Source: Trinickia dinghuensis
GTDB lineage: Bacteria > Pseudomonadota > Gammaproteobacteria > Burkholderiales > Burkholderiaceae
Direction: 5' to 3'
Length of the DNA stretch: 64,000 bases
Assembly (NCBI RefSeq): GCF_003367175.1
Contig: NZ_QRGA01000001.1
Span: 722,148 to 786,147, forward strand
Below the pieces are notes generated by a model. The model saw only the letters and a list, made by a program, of their open reading frames with translations. It was not told the origin of the DNA and made no database searches. The translations under genes were made by a program, and so were the position numbers. Numbering within the stretch: the first letter of the stretch is position 1; every line of letters starts with the position of its first letter. Below, in pieces: positions 45,159 through 53,156 of this stretch.

Positions 45159-45888
45159 GCGCGTTTTCTGCCTTCATGCAGGTCTGCTCGATGAAGATGA
45201 TCATGATCGGGCTTGCGAGCGCATGGGCTTCGCCAACCCATTGATCGGCTAACGAGAGCGTGTCGACGCGGTACGTGGCTTAGGCCCTCAGGCCGGGTTC
45301 GATGGGCATGGGGCCTCCTTCGAAAAGTCTCTGAGCGGGTATGGGCGCAATGTAGTGGCAGACGTGCGCGCGGAAAACTGGCAGGAATGTCAGACGGGGA
45401 GGGGGAGGGTTATTTGTTCTGATATTGAGGGGGGATCTCAGCATAAGAAAGAATCGCTTGGAATCGACCCGCAACATTGCGCAAACGTTTGCGGACAAAT
45501 CTTAATTATTGTTGATGGGCTTTTACAACAGGTATTGACAAAGCGAATTTATATAAAATAGAAAGCAATTAGAAAGTATTAGTGTAAGATTTGGTAAGAA
45601 TCGTCCTTTCACTTGTCTGCATGGCCGCTGCCTGGGATCCCACATCCCGCTTGGGTGCACCGCGGTTGCACCGATACGCAGCACTTCCTTTCATCGAATC
45701 GAGCAATTACGCGACTGTACTAACCGGTCTGCCCTTCGCTTCGCGATCGATTGATTTTTAATATGGAAGTCTCCCGGTTTCTTTTGATACGATTCGCACG
45801 CTGTTCCGGGGGCCGTCTGCCATTGCGCAGTTCGATGGCGGAGCAATTTAAATAACAACTGAGAATACCGAGCGCGAGATCGCCAGCC
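45159..45888. other. Intergenic region with AT-rich segment and one copy of a 17-bp repeat
   Basis: No credible gene. GGGTTATTTGTTCTGAT at 45407-45423 recurs at 48777-48793. From ~45440 to ~45600 the sequence is clearly AT-rich against its surroundings. It contains TTGACA (45535-45540) followed by TATATAAAATAG, which could act as a promoter for the haemagglutinin fragment, though the spacing is poor. Confidence 0.4.
45407..45423 (+). repeat. 17-bp direct repeat, left copy
   Basis: GGGTTATTTGTTCTGAT, identical to 48777-48793. The two copies bracket the haemagglutinin fragment, two lipoproteins and the SymE-like gene. Confidence 0.6.
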
Positions 45889-46700
45889 ATGGCGGCAAAA
45901 GTGCGTCGGCGAGATAGACCCATGCAATTACGGATACACCGTGCGGGGTTCACGGTTAAGACCGTCTTTTCGGAGCGCGCGCGTTCATCGCGTGCGCATC
46001 GACATACAAGCTACGCGGCGCTGTTAGCCTTCTTGGCGGCCGGCGCTGCGCATGCAGGCGCCGCGCCCGGTATCGTGCCGGACGGGGGCACGCATACCAG
46101 CGTGACGACTTCGAGCAACGGACGCCAAACCGTTTCGATCGCGCCTTCCACCTATGGCGTTTCGAGCAACACCTACTCGAGCTTCAACGTCACGCCAGCC
46201 GGTGCGACCCTCGATAACGCTCGCACGATCGTCAATCAAGTCACGAGCACGAACCCAAGCCTGATCGAAGGCGACATCACCGTACTCGGCTCGCGTGCAA
46301 ACGTCGTACTGGCTAATCCGAACGGCATTACCGTCAACGGCGGATCGTTCATCAATACGGGGCACGTTGCACTCACGACGGGGCAGGTGAGCTATGTCGA
46401 TTTGCAGCTGGCGCCCGGCCAGTTCCAGCGCAACGTCGTGCTCAATACGCAAGGCGGGACGATGACGATCGGGCCGGCGGCCTAGCCGGCACGCTGATCG
46501 GGCTCGAACTGATAGCGAAGCAGATTCAGTTGAACGGCCCCGTCACGAACGCGTTCTCGTCGGGCTCGGCTTATGTCCGCGCCATTGGCGGCACGTCGCA
46601 GGTGACGCTGAACACAGGGGTTTCGCCGGACGACAACAACGATTGGCTTACGCTGGCCAACACGCAGATCGCCAATCCGCGGGCGCGTGCACAAGCATGA
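45889..46700 (+). pseudogene. Filamentous-haemagglutinin N-terminal (TPS domain) fragment, frameshifted
   Basis: The first frame (to TAG 46483) has an extended signal peptide (LLAFLAAGAAHAG) and a two-partner-secretion haemagglutinin domain: GVSSNTYSSFNV, ARTIVNQVTSTNPSLIEG, NVVLANPNGITVNGGSFIN. It breaks after TMTIGPA; the next frame (46482-46700) continues LAGTLIGLELIAKQIQLNG and AYVRAIGGTSQVTLNTG. One lost G near 46476-46481 explains the shift. Even repaired, the protein would stop at ~270 residues, whereas functional adhesins/CdiA run to thousands, and no TpsB partner is adjacent. Start 45889 or 45922. Confidence 0.82.
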
Positions 46701-46796
46701 CCGTCGAATCTCTGGAGGAGGCAAGAGGAAGCTCTTGTCGTTTGTCGAGCAGAAAAGGATGCCTGTTGTCATTTCATGAAAAATGAGGAATACCGA

Positions 46797-47318
46797 ATGA
46801 AGACCAAAACTCTTGGTTCCGCGGCCCTGGCGGGTCTGTTGCTCGTGCTGGCCGGGTGTGCCGCGACGAAGCCGGACGTCGACGCTTCACATGCAAACGA
46901 TTCGACGCTTCGGACGACATTGAAGCAAGGAGTAGCAGAGCCGACAATCGATGCGAACGGGAAGGAAGTGAGCGCCGCCGTGAAGGCGAGATTGATCGAG
47001 GCGTTCGACAAGCAGGCCGCGAAGGATGGAATTGCGGTCTCGCCGACGGGTGTTCCGGTCAGTATCACGATCGAGGAATACAGCAAGCGCTCGACTGCCG
47101 CGCGCATCATGCTAGGGGTCATGGCTGGCCGTGACCATATCAAGGCGCAGGTGAAGTTGCTGGATGCGAGCTACCAGGTCGAGGACTCGGCGCATTCCAC
47201 TGTGAACGGGATCGGTGTGGTCGCCGAAGATGTGGGTATCGAGGCAGCCAACGGTGTTGCGGAACTGGCCGGTGTGCCGATTCCGACCGAGCAAACAACT
47301 GCATCGTCTCGCCAGTGA
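46797..47318 (+). CDS. Lipoprotein (DUF4410-like)
   Basis: A 173-residue exported lipoprotein. The signal peptide ends LVLAGC (lipid Cys21). The mature part has VSITIEEYSKRSTAARIMLG, then DHIKAQVKLLDASYQVEDS, a layout like DUF4410 lipoproteins. GAGGA lies 8 nt before the ATG at 46797; the upstream ATG at 46776 has none. Function unknown; probably anchored in the outer membrane. A second lipoprotein gene follows 67 bp downstream. Confidence 0.8.
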   Translation: MKTKTLGSAALAGLLLVLAGCAATKPDVDASHANDSTLRTTLKQGVAEPTIDANGKEVSAAVKARLIEAFDKQAAKDGIAVSPTGVPVSITIEEYSKRSTAARIMLGVMAGRDHIKAQVKLLDASYQVEDSAHSTVNGIGVVAEDVGIEAANGVAELAGVPIPTEQTTASSRQ

Positions 47319-47385
47319 GGCCTGCGAGATTGACGGGCGGTTCACCCACGTTACCAGTTAGCTGTGCTTTGATATAGAGATCAAT

Positions 47386-47979
47386 ATGAAGAAAATTCTA
47401 ATGGCTTGCCTCTGCGTAGTATTTGCGGGAGTGATGAGTGGTTGTGCGGGGACAAATTTCGTTCGCCCGAACGAGGCAGCGTTACAGAATGGAAAGACCA
47501 CGATAGATGATGTGAGGGCGCAATACGGTAAGCCGTTTCGCGAAAGCAGCGTGACAAAAAATGACGAGAACATCACGTTGCTGAGTTACGCCTATGCGAC
47601 TACCGGTGGCACGCCATTGGAAACCGGCGTGGTCCCTTCCCGTTCTTTGGCTCTGGCATTCTGGAAAGGCGTCTTGGTCTCCAACGTATTTATTTCTTCC
47701 TTCAAGGATGATGCTAGCGATTTTGATGCCTCGAAGCGGGATGCGATCGTCAAGGGCAAGACGACCCGTGGCGAAGTGATTGGGTTACTGGGGCGGCCAG
47801 CGGGTTATGCGATCTATCCGGCAATCAAGGACAGGAATGGGCAGGCGTTGATTTATTCGTACCATACGACTCGTGGGTCCGCATTCGATCTGAAGTTCTC
47901 CAACCGTGATCTGACCATCACGATCGGCTCGGACGGAGTTGTCAGCGATGTAAATTTTGAGTCTTCAGGTATGCAGTAG
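47386..47979 (+). CDS. Lipoprotein with two BamE/SmpA-like repeats
   Basis: A 197-residue lipoprotein whose signal ends GVMSGC (lipid Cys20). The mature part holds two copies of a GKTT..DV...G.P motif (GKTTIDDVRAQYGKP at ~37 and GKTTRGEVIGLLGRP at ~124), the start of the SmpA/OmlA (BamE) fold, so it looks like an internal duplication. True BamE is a single ~110-residue unit. A perfect GC stem-loop follows the gene. Confidence 0.78.
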   Translation: MKKILMACLCVVFAGVMSGCAGTNFVRPNEAALQNGKTTIDDVRAQYGKPFRESSVTKNDENITLLSYAYATTGGTPLETGVVPSRSLALAFWKGVLVSNVFISSFKDDASDFDASKRDAIVKGKTTRGEVIGLLGRPAGYAIYPAIKDRNGQALIYSYHTTRGSAFDLKFSNRDLTITIGSDGVVSDVNFESSGMQ

Positions 47980-48011
47980 CAGTTCAAGCAGCAAGTTTTC
48001 GGCAATGTTTC

Positions 48012-48031
48012 GGCCCGGCTTCGGCCGGGCC
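48012..48031 (+). terminator. Stem-loop with TTCG tetraloop after the lipoprotein gene
   Basis: GGCCCGGC-TTCG-GCCGGGCC (48012-48031), a perfect 8-bp GC stem with a stable tetraloop, 32 bp after the stop. The following bases (TATCTG) are not a full T tract. Confidence 0.6.
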
Positions 48032-48110
48032 TATCTGGGGCCGCTAGTGTTCTCGTTGCCCCTGTCATTCGGGCGATACGCAGACCGTTAGCACGGCAGA
48101 TACCTTGCAC

Positions 48111-48338
48111 TTAAGCTGGCGTGATCACAAGCCGCTCGTGCTGGACTTCGATCTTGAGGTGCTGTCGTGGGTGGAAGCCGGCTTGCTCCAGCCAACGACC
48201 TGAGAGCTTGAACCAAGGCACGAGGAGCGGGGCGGCGCGTCGCTTGGGCGAGTAGGGTTGCCAGCGTGGCGATTGCTGAATCGTGACGCTACGCGAAGGG
48301 TGAGCGTCGTCGAATGCTTTAAGATTGGCGTCAGCCAT
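48111..48338 (-). CDS. SymE-like toxin-family protein
   Basis: A 75-residue protein with a SymE-type C terminus: LLVPWFKLSGRWLEQAGFHP, then LKIEVQHERLVITP. SymE is an SOS-linked AbrB-fold toxin normally restrained by an antisense RNA. AGGAG lies 7 nt before the ATG. No antisense RNA can be proven from the sequence. The gene sits inside the 17-bp-repeat-bracketed accessory segment. Confidence 0.8.
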   Translation of the reverse strand: MADANLKAFDDAHPSRSVTIQQSPRWQPYSPKRRAAPLLVPWFKLSGRWLEQAGFHPRQHLKIEVQHERLVITPA

Positions 48339-48883
48339 GATCGACTCCTGTTCGAGTTGATGGTGGTCAGCGGGTCGTCTGGGTTGCAGCCCATGCGGCC
48401 CGCGCTGCGTTTACGACGATGGAAGGGGTAGCCGTTCTTCTGTTAGTGGTGATATTAAGTCTTTGATTGTATGGAAATTCAGTAGTGCTAACCATCGACC
48501 GTGTGGCATAGGACGTTCTGTAATGTGCAGCGGCGCTCGGCACCGAAGATGTACGAAGGGCCGAGGGTAAGTCGCGCGCCACCGCTGGGTAGCCGGGTGT
48601 ATTGCATGGCATTCACGTATCAAGACGTTGTCATCAGGATCATCAGCTTGCGCAAGGCCACTCACGCAACCACCTGACTCTGTCTCGTCCGAGACAACGC
48701 CCCACTTCACTGTCGCAACGCAAGCTGCTCAACCTATCTGGTCGCAAGGGGCCCGAAGCCCTGCTCGAGCGCTGAGGGGTTATTTGTTCTGATTTTCCGA
48801 GGGAAGTGTCGCCGTGCGATTGAGACGGGCCGAGCATATCGGGCTTTGGTCGTGTCGACTGTTCGGACTTGGAGGTTTGGAAG
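48339..48883. other. Intergenic region with right copy of the 17-bp repeat
   Basis: About 545 bp without a credible gene; short frames lack ribosome sites and family likeness. It includes the repeat copy at 48777-48793 and the promoters of the SymE-like (minus) and DUF29 (plus) genes. Confidence 0.4.
48777..48793 (+). repeat. 17-bp direct repeat, right copy
   Basis: GGGTTATTTGTTCTGAT, identical to 45407-45423 and in the same orientation. Confidence 0.6.
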
Positions 48884-49321
48884 ATGGGAAATGATTACGA
48901 AAGTGACGTGGTGGCATGGGCGAACGAACAGGCGGCGCTACTGCGTTCGGGCAAGCTTTCTGACATCGACATCGAGCACATCGCAGAAGAGATTGAAGAC
49001 GTGGGCAAGAGCGAACAGCGAGAACTGGTAAGGCGTGTGGCGATGCTGCTAGCCGATTTACTCAAGTGGCAATACCAGCCCGACTTGAGGACACCCAGTT
49101 CGCGGGTGCTACTCAGGGTTCAGCGCGAGCGTTTGAACGTGCGGTTGCATAAAACGCCCAGCCTGAAACTGATGTTAGTTGATCCCGAGTGGATAGTGGA
49201 TATGTGGGCCGATGCGCTCAGGGATGCCAGCAAAGCGACGAATATCGGTTACGCGTTCTTCCCCGAAACGTGTCCGTGGCCGATGGAAGATGTCCTGTCG
49301 CAGGAGTTTCACCCGGACTGA
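48884..49321 (+). CDS. DUF29 family protein
   Basis: A 145-residue, mainly helical cytoplasmic protein of the DUF29 family: YESDVVAWANEQAALLRSG, DIEHIAEEIEDVGKSEQREL and the C-terminal FFPETCPWPMEDVL are its marks. The family is common in cyanobacteria and proteobacteria and often mobile; function unknown. The start at 48884 lies after GGAGG; an ATG at 48869 is the alternative. Confidence 0.9.
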   Translation: MGNDYESDVVAWANEQAALLRSGKLSDIDIEHIAEEIEDVGKSEQRELVRRVAMLLADLLKWQYQPDLRTPSSRVLLRVQRERLNVRLHKTPSLKLMLVDPEWIVDMWADALRDASKATNIGYAFFPETCPWPMEDVLSQEFHPD

Positions 49322-49686
49322 CGTCGACAAAGTCGAGCCACGGACATCCGCTAGCCAGCTTTCGAGCTGGCCTTTTTCTGGCCTTCCAACGAAAGCACCG
49401 ACCGTCCTCAATCGCGATTCCGTGCGAGACAATCCCGCCCCTCCCACTGAACTCAACTTTAGTTCAGTAAATTTCCCTACGGAACGGCCCACCCCAAGCC
49501 CCAAGGCGGGCCAAGCGGGTTTTCCCTACTAACATCACTAAACTCACCTGCTAGACTCCAATCAAAGTTTAGTGATTGCGGTACGTCACTAAACAACCGA
49601 CCTAGACCGAACGACCCCACCCAGGCCCGAAACCAGGCCGCGGGTCGCGCAACCGGCCGGTCGAACATAAACAACGGAGACGGGCA
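49322..49686. promoter_or_regulatory. Regulatory region of the dha operon with repeated operators
   Basis: No gene. Inverted repeats cluster before dhaL: TCACTAAACT (49535-49544) with AGTTTAGTGA (49566-49575), a third half-site TCACTAAAC (49586-49594), and further upstream ACTGAAC-N9-GTTCAGT (49446-49468). The repeated TCACTAAA/TTTAGTGA element suggests binding of a dimeric regulator, possibly the XRE-like protein encoded at 52704. Confidence 0.55.
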
Positions 49687-50289
49687 GTGGAACAGGAGAC
49701 ACTCAAGGCGTTGCTTCGGGCAGTCGCGCAGACCGTGATCGCGCATGCCGAGGAGCTGACCGCCCTTGATCAGGCAATCGGCGACGGCGATCACGGCCTC
49801 AACATGAAGCGCGGCTTCGAGCGCGTGGCGGAGCTGGCGGACGACATCTCGCAGCACCCGCTTCCGCAAGCGCTGACTGAAGTCGGCAAAACGCTGGTGA
49901 TGACGGTAGGCGGCGCATCGGGTCCGCTCTACGGCACGTTTTTCATGACGCTAGGCAAAGAACTGCCCGCCGACCCCACGCTCATCGACCTAAGCCACGC
50001 ATTCAACGTCGCGATCACGGCGGTAGAGCGCCGAGGCAAATCGTCCGCGGGACAAAAGACGCTACTCGACGTCCTCGTCCCCGTCCACGAGGAGCTGTCG
50101 GCCGGCACGGCCAACGTTCTCGAGCGCGTGAAACACAGAGCGACTTCCGCAGCCGACGCGACGATCCCAATGCTGGCCGTGCGCGGACGCGCATCGTTCC
50201 TCGGCGAACGATCGATTGGCCACATGGACCCAGGCGCGCACTCATCCGCGCTGGTTATTTCTGCTGTATGCGATTTTCTTGGAGATTGA
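49687..50289 (+). CDS. dhaL: Dihydroxyacetone kinase ADP-binding subunit DhaL
   Basis: A 200-residue DhaL/DAK2 domain. The Mg-ADP-binding aspartates lie in DQAIGDGDHGLNMKRGF (~28-44), and GGASGPLYGTFF and GKSSAGQKTLLDVLVP follow. In PTS-type kinases DhaL keeps ADP bound and is rephosphorylated by DhaM, then phosphorylates the DHA carried on DhaK. GTG start with GGAG ~8 nt upstream. It opens an operon with dhaM 3 bp downstream. Confidence 0.93.
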   Translation: MEQETLKALLRAVAQTVIAHAEELTALDQAIGDGDHGLNMKRGFERVAELADDISQHPLPQALTEVGKTLVMTVGGASGPLYGTFFMTLGKELPADPTLIDLSHAFNVAITAVERRGKSSAGQKTLLDVLVPVHEELSAGTANVLERVKHRATSAADATIPMLAVRGRASFLGERSIGHMDPGAHSSALVISAVCDFLGD

Positions 50290-50292
50290 ATT

Positions 50293-50682
50293 GTGCCGAA
50301 CGTCGGAATAGTCATCGTGTCGCACTCGGCGAAGATCGCCGAAGGAACGGCGGACATGGTGCATCAAATGGTGGGCAACAGCGTGCCGGTAGCTTATACG
50401 GGCGGCAATGCGGACGGCGGTCTCGGCACCGACGTCGGCGCGATCATCAACGCGATCGATCGGGCATGGTCGGACGCCGGTGTGGTGGTGCTCGTCGATC
50501 TAGGCGGCGCTGAAACGAACAGCGAAATGGCCATCGAAATGCTCGACGCCGATAGGCGGAGCAAGGTCCTTCTCTGCGATGCCCCGCTCGTCGAAGGCTC
50601 GATCATCGCCGCGGCCGAAGCGTCGGGCGGCGCGCCGATCGATCAGGTCAAGAGCATGGCCGAAGAAATGCATCGGCAGTGA
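50293..50682 (+). CDS. dhaM: PTS phosphotransferase subunit DhaM (EIIA-like domain only)
   Basis: A 129-residue EIIA-Man-fold domain with the phospho-histidine H11 in VSHSAKIAEG, then TGGNADGGLGTDVGAI and VVVLVDLGGAETN. It corresponds only to the N-terminal domain of E. coli DhaM, which is fused to HPr and EI segments; here these are separate genes downstream. It passes phosphate from HPr to DhaL-ADP. GTG start. Confidence 0.93.
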   Translation: MPNVGIVIVSHSAKIAEGTADMVHQMVGNSVPVAYTGGNADGGLGTDVGAIINAIDRAWSDAGVVVLVDLGGAETNSEMAIEMLDADRRSKVLLCDAPLVEGSIIAAAEASGGAPIDQVKSMAEEMHRQ

Positions 50683-50705
50683 AAGAACAAAGAGGAGAAC
50701 GATAA

Positions 50706-50996
50706 ATGTCGCATGCGGTTGCCATCGGAAGCGCGCGCTTGATCAATGAAACGGGATTGCACGCCCGTCCAAGCGTGAAGCTCACGCAACTGGCCAAGGC
50801 GTTTCACGGACACGTCGAACTGGCGGTCTCGCCCGACGGTCCGTGGATCAACGCAAAGAGCCCGGTGAAGGTGATGAGCTTCCAGGCCGAAATGGGCGTG
50901 TCGCTCTACTTCCGCGCAACGGGCGATGGCGCAAGCGATGCGGTCGCGGCGATGGTGGCTTTGGTCGAGCGCAACTTCGACGAAGGCACGCTCTGA
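50706..50996 (+). CDS. HPr-family phosphocarrier of the dha PTS
   Basis: A 96-residue HPr. The active-site histidine is H19 in ETGLHARPS, and SPVKVMSF covers the Ser46-type region (INAKSPVKVM). It is slightly longer than standard HPr (85-90). It transfers phosphate from the EI encoded next to DhaM. AGAGGAG lies ~6 nt upstream. Confidence 0.92.
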   Translation: MSHAVAIGSARLINETGLHARPSVKLTQLAKAFHGHVELAVSPDGPWINAKSPVKVMSFQAEMGVSLYFRATGDGASDAVAAMVALVERNFDEGTL

Positions 50997-51015
50997 GGCA
51001 AGGACGGAGACAGTC

Positions 51016-52623
51016 ATGGTTAGCATGGTTTTCCAGGGGCGCCCGGCATCGATGGGATTGGCTGCCGGCCCGCAGATGCGGCTCGCCGCGAATGACGCGC
51101 GATCCGGGCATCGCGTGCCGAGCACGGAGGCGGAGACGGAGTTGGCGGAGTTGCGCGATGCGATCAACGCCGCGACACGTCAGCTGGAAGCGTTGACGGC
51201 ACGCGTCGATGCGCATGGCGCCGAGATCATCGGATTCCAGATCGCATTGGCCGAAGACGAGGAACTGTGCGAACCGATCTTCGCGGCGATTCGGCAAGGC
51301 GTGGCAGCGGATGAAGCATGGCGCGGGGCACTGGATGACGAGATCGAGACCTATGAGGAGTCGCACAACGACTACTTTCAGGCGCGCGCCTCGGATCTAA
51401 AGGATTTACGCGATCGGGTGCTTGCTTGCTTGTACGGCGTCGACGTGTCGGATCCCCTGCCGAGCGGCGCGGTGATCGTAGGGAACGACCTCTCGCCGTC
51501 GCACTTCCTCTCGATCGATTGGACGCGCGGCAGCGCGATCGTACTGACCGAAGGTAGTGCCACGAGTCACGTTGCCATGCTGGCGCGGGCCCGCGGCGTG
51601 CCGATGATCGTGGGCCTGCGGGGCAGCATTCCCCTCGACGCGAAAGAGATCCTCGTCGATGCCGTGCAGGGCAAAGTGATCGTCGCGCCGACGGACGACG
51701 ATCGGCGGCGATTCCATCTGCGCATGGAAAGCGATGCAGCCGAGCGCGTCACCATCGAGCGCGCCGCGCGCCAACCTGCCGTCACGAAAAACGGTATCCC
51801 CGTCGCGGTGTCCATCAACGTCGCCGGCGTCGAGGAACTCGAGAAGCTCGATCCTGAAATCTGCGACGGCATCGGTCTCGTACGCACTGAATTGCTGTTC
51901 GCGGACAAGGACGCACAGCCCACCGAGGATTTTCAGTACGGCGTCTATCGTCGCATGCTGGGTTGGGCCGCCGGGCGGCCGGTGATCGTCCGCACGCTCG
52001 ATGCGGGCGGAGACAAGCCGATTGCCGGGCTGACCATCGATGGCGAACGCAATCCGTTTCTCGGCGTACGCGGCGTGCGTCTGTCCCTCGTGCGTCCGGA
52101 GCCGTTCCGCATTCAGCTTCGTGCGCTGGCCCGGGCCGCCGTGCACGGCAACTTGAAGGTCATGGTGCCGATGGTCACGATCCCGGCCGAACTTGAAGCG
52201 GTGCGATTGATGTTTCATGAGGAAGCGAACTCGCTGAGGCAGGCGGGGATCGCGGCCAAGGTACCGTCGCTGGGCATGATGATCGAGGTACCCGCCGCGG
52301 CGATCGCGCCTGAAATCTTCAACGCGGATTTCTTCTCCATCGGTTCGAACGACCTCACGCAATACGTGACGGCGGCAGGGCGTGACAACGAAGCGGTGGG
52401 CGAGTTGGCCGATCCGCTGAACCCGGGCGTGTTGCGCCTGATCGAGAGCGTGGTTCGCTATGGAGAAAGCGCCGGCATCGGCACGAGCCTGTGCGGCGAC
52501 GCGGCCGCCGATCCGCGTGTGCTGCCGAAGTTGCTCGCGTGCGGATTGAGATCGATCTCCGTCGGCATAGCCAGCATCGGACGCGTCAAGGCGGCCATCG
52601 CAAAGATCGATTTGAGTGCGTGA
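51016..52623 (+). CDS. PTS enzyme I (phosphoenolpyruvate-protein phosphotransferase)
   Basis: A 535-residue EI. The phospho-histidine is H185 in GSATSHVAMLARARGVP; the PEP-binding barrel has IGLVRTELLF, RTLDAGGDKP, NPFLGVRGVRL and the C-terminal SLCGDAAAD with the catalytic cysteine. It is a little shorter than housekeeping EI (~575). The start at 51016 follows GGAG; the frame extends upstream inside the HPr gene. Together with HPr, DhaM and DhaL it makes a complete PEP-to-DHA phosphorelay. Confidence 0.94.
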   Translation: MVSMVFQGRPASMGLAAGPQMRLAANDARSGHRVPSTEAETELAELRDAINAATRQLEALTARVDAHGAEIIGFQIALAEDEELCEPIFAAIRQGVAADEAWRGALDDEIETYEESHNDYFQARASDLKDLRDRVLACLYGVDVSDPLPSGAVIVGNDLSPSHFLSIDWTRGSAIVLTEGSATSHVAMLARARGVPMIVGLRGSIPLDAKEILVDAVQGKVIVAPTDDDRRRFHLRMESDAAERVTIERAARQPAVTKNGIPVAVSINVAGVEELEKLDPEICDGIGLVRTELLFADKDAQPTEDFQYGVYRRMLGWAAGRPVIVRTLDAGGDKPIAGLTIDGERNPFLGVRGVRLSLVRPEPFRIQLRALARAAVHGNLKVMVPMVTIPAELEAVRLMFHEEANSLRQAGIAAKVPSLGMMIEVPAAAIAPEIFNADFFSIGSNDLTQYVTAAGRDNEAVGELADPLNPGVLRLIESVVRYGESAGIGTSLCGDAAADPRVLPKLLACGLRSISVGIASIGRVKAAIAKIDLSA

Positions 52624-52703
52624 ACTGCGCGGCGCCAAGCGCATTCGCCGAACACTCATCGAACATTGATTCAAGAAACCGAGAACCCAAGCAAGCATTC
52701 GTC

Positions 52704-53156
52704 ATGAACCAAGAAGAGAAATCTCCCGCGCGGCAAGATCTGGTAGCCGAATACAAGCGCGTTCTGACCGGCGTTCTGGACAATCGCCCTTCAGGCACGC
52801 GCCAACACTTGGCTCAGGCTCTGGGAAAACATCGTTCGTTCGTCTCGCAGATTACCAATCCCGCGTACGCGACGCCGATTCCCGTCGATCACCTGAACAC
52901 GATCTTTTCGGTTTGCCATTTCTCTGCCGCGGAGCGGGGGGCTTTTCTCGATCTCTATCGCCAGGCCCATCCGCGGCACCAGTTGCCACCGGGCTCGCAG
53001 CATCGGACCCGTACGGTCAGCGTGACGGTGCCGGACCTCGACGATGCCGAGCTGAATCTGAAGATGGATCAACTGATTGCCGATTTTGCTCGAACGCTTA
53101 CACACATGGCGAGCACGTTCGCTGCATCGCCGAACGATAAGGAGGAGACGCAATGA
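52704..53156 (+). CDS. XRE-like DNA-binding regulator
   Basis: A 150-residue protein with a lambda-repressor-like HTH at ~30-75 (TRQHLAQALGKHRSFVSQI, then ITNPAYATPIPVDHLNTIF) and a C-terminal helical tail. It lies between EI and dhaK, and dhaK starts inside its stop (ATGA), so it is expressed with the operon. Autoregulation through the TCACTAAA sites upstream of dhaL is a reasonable inference. Confidence 0.8.
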   Translation: MNQEEKSPARQDLVAEYKRVLTGVLDNRPSGTRQHLAQALGKHRSFVSQITNPAYATPIPVDHLNTIFSVCHFSAAERGAFLDLYRQAHPRHQLPPGSQHRTRTVSVTVPDLDDAELNLKMDQLIADFARTLTHMASTFAASPNDKEETQ

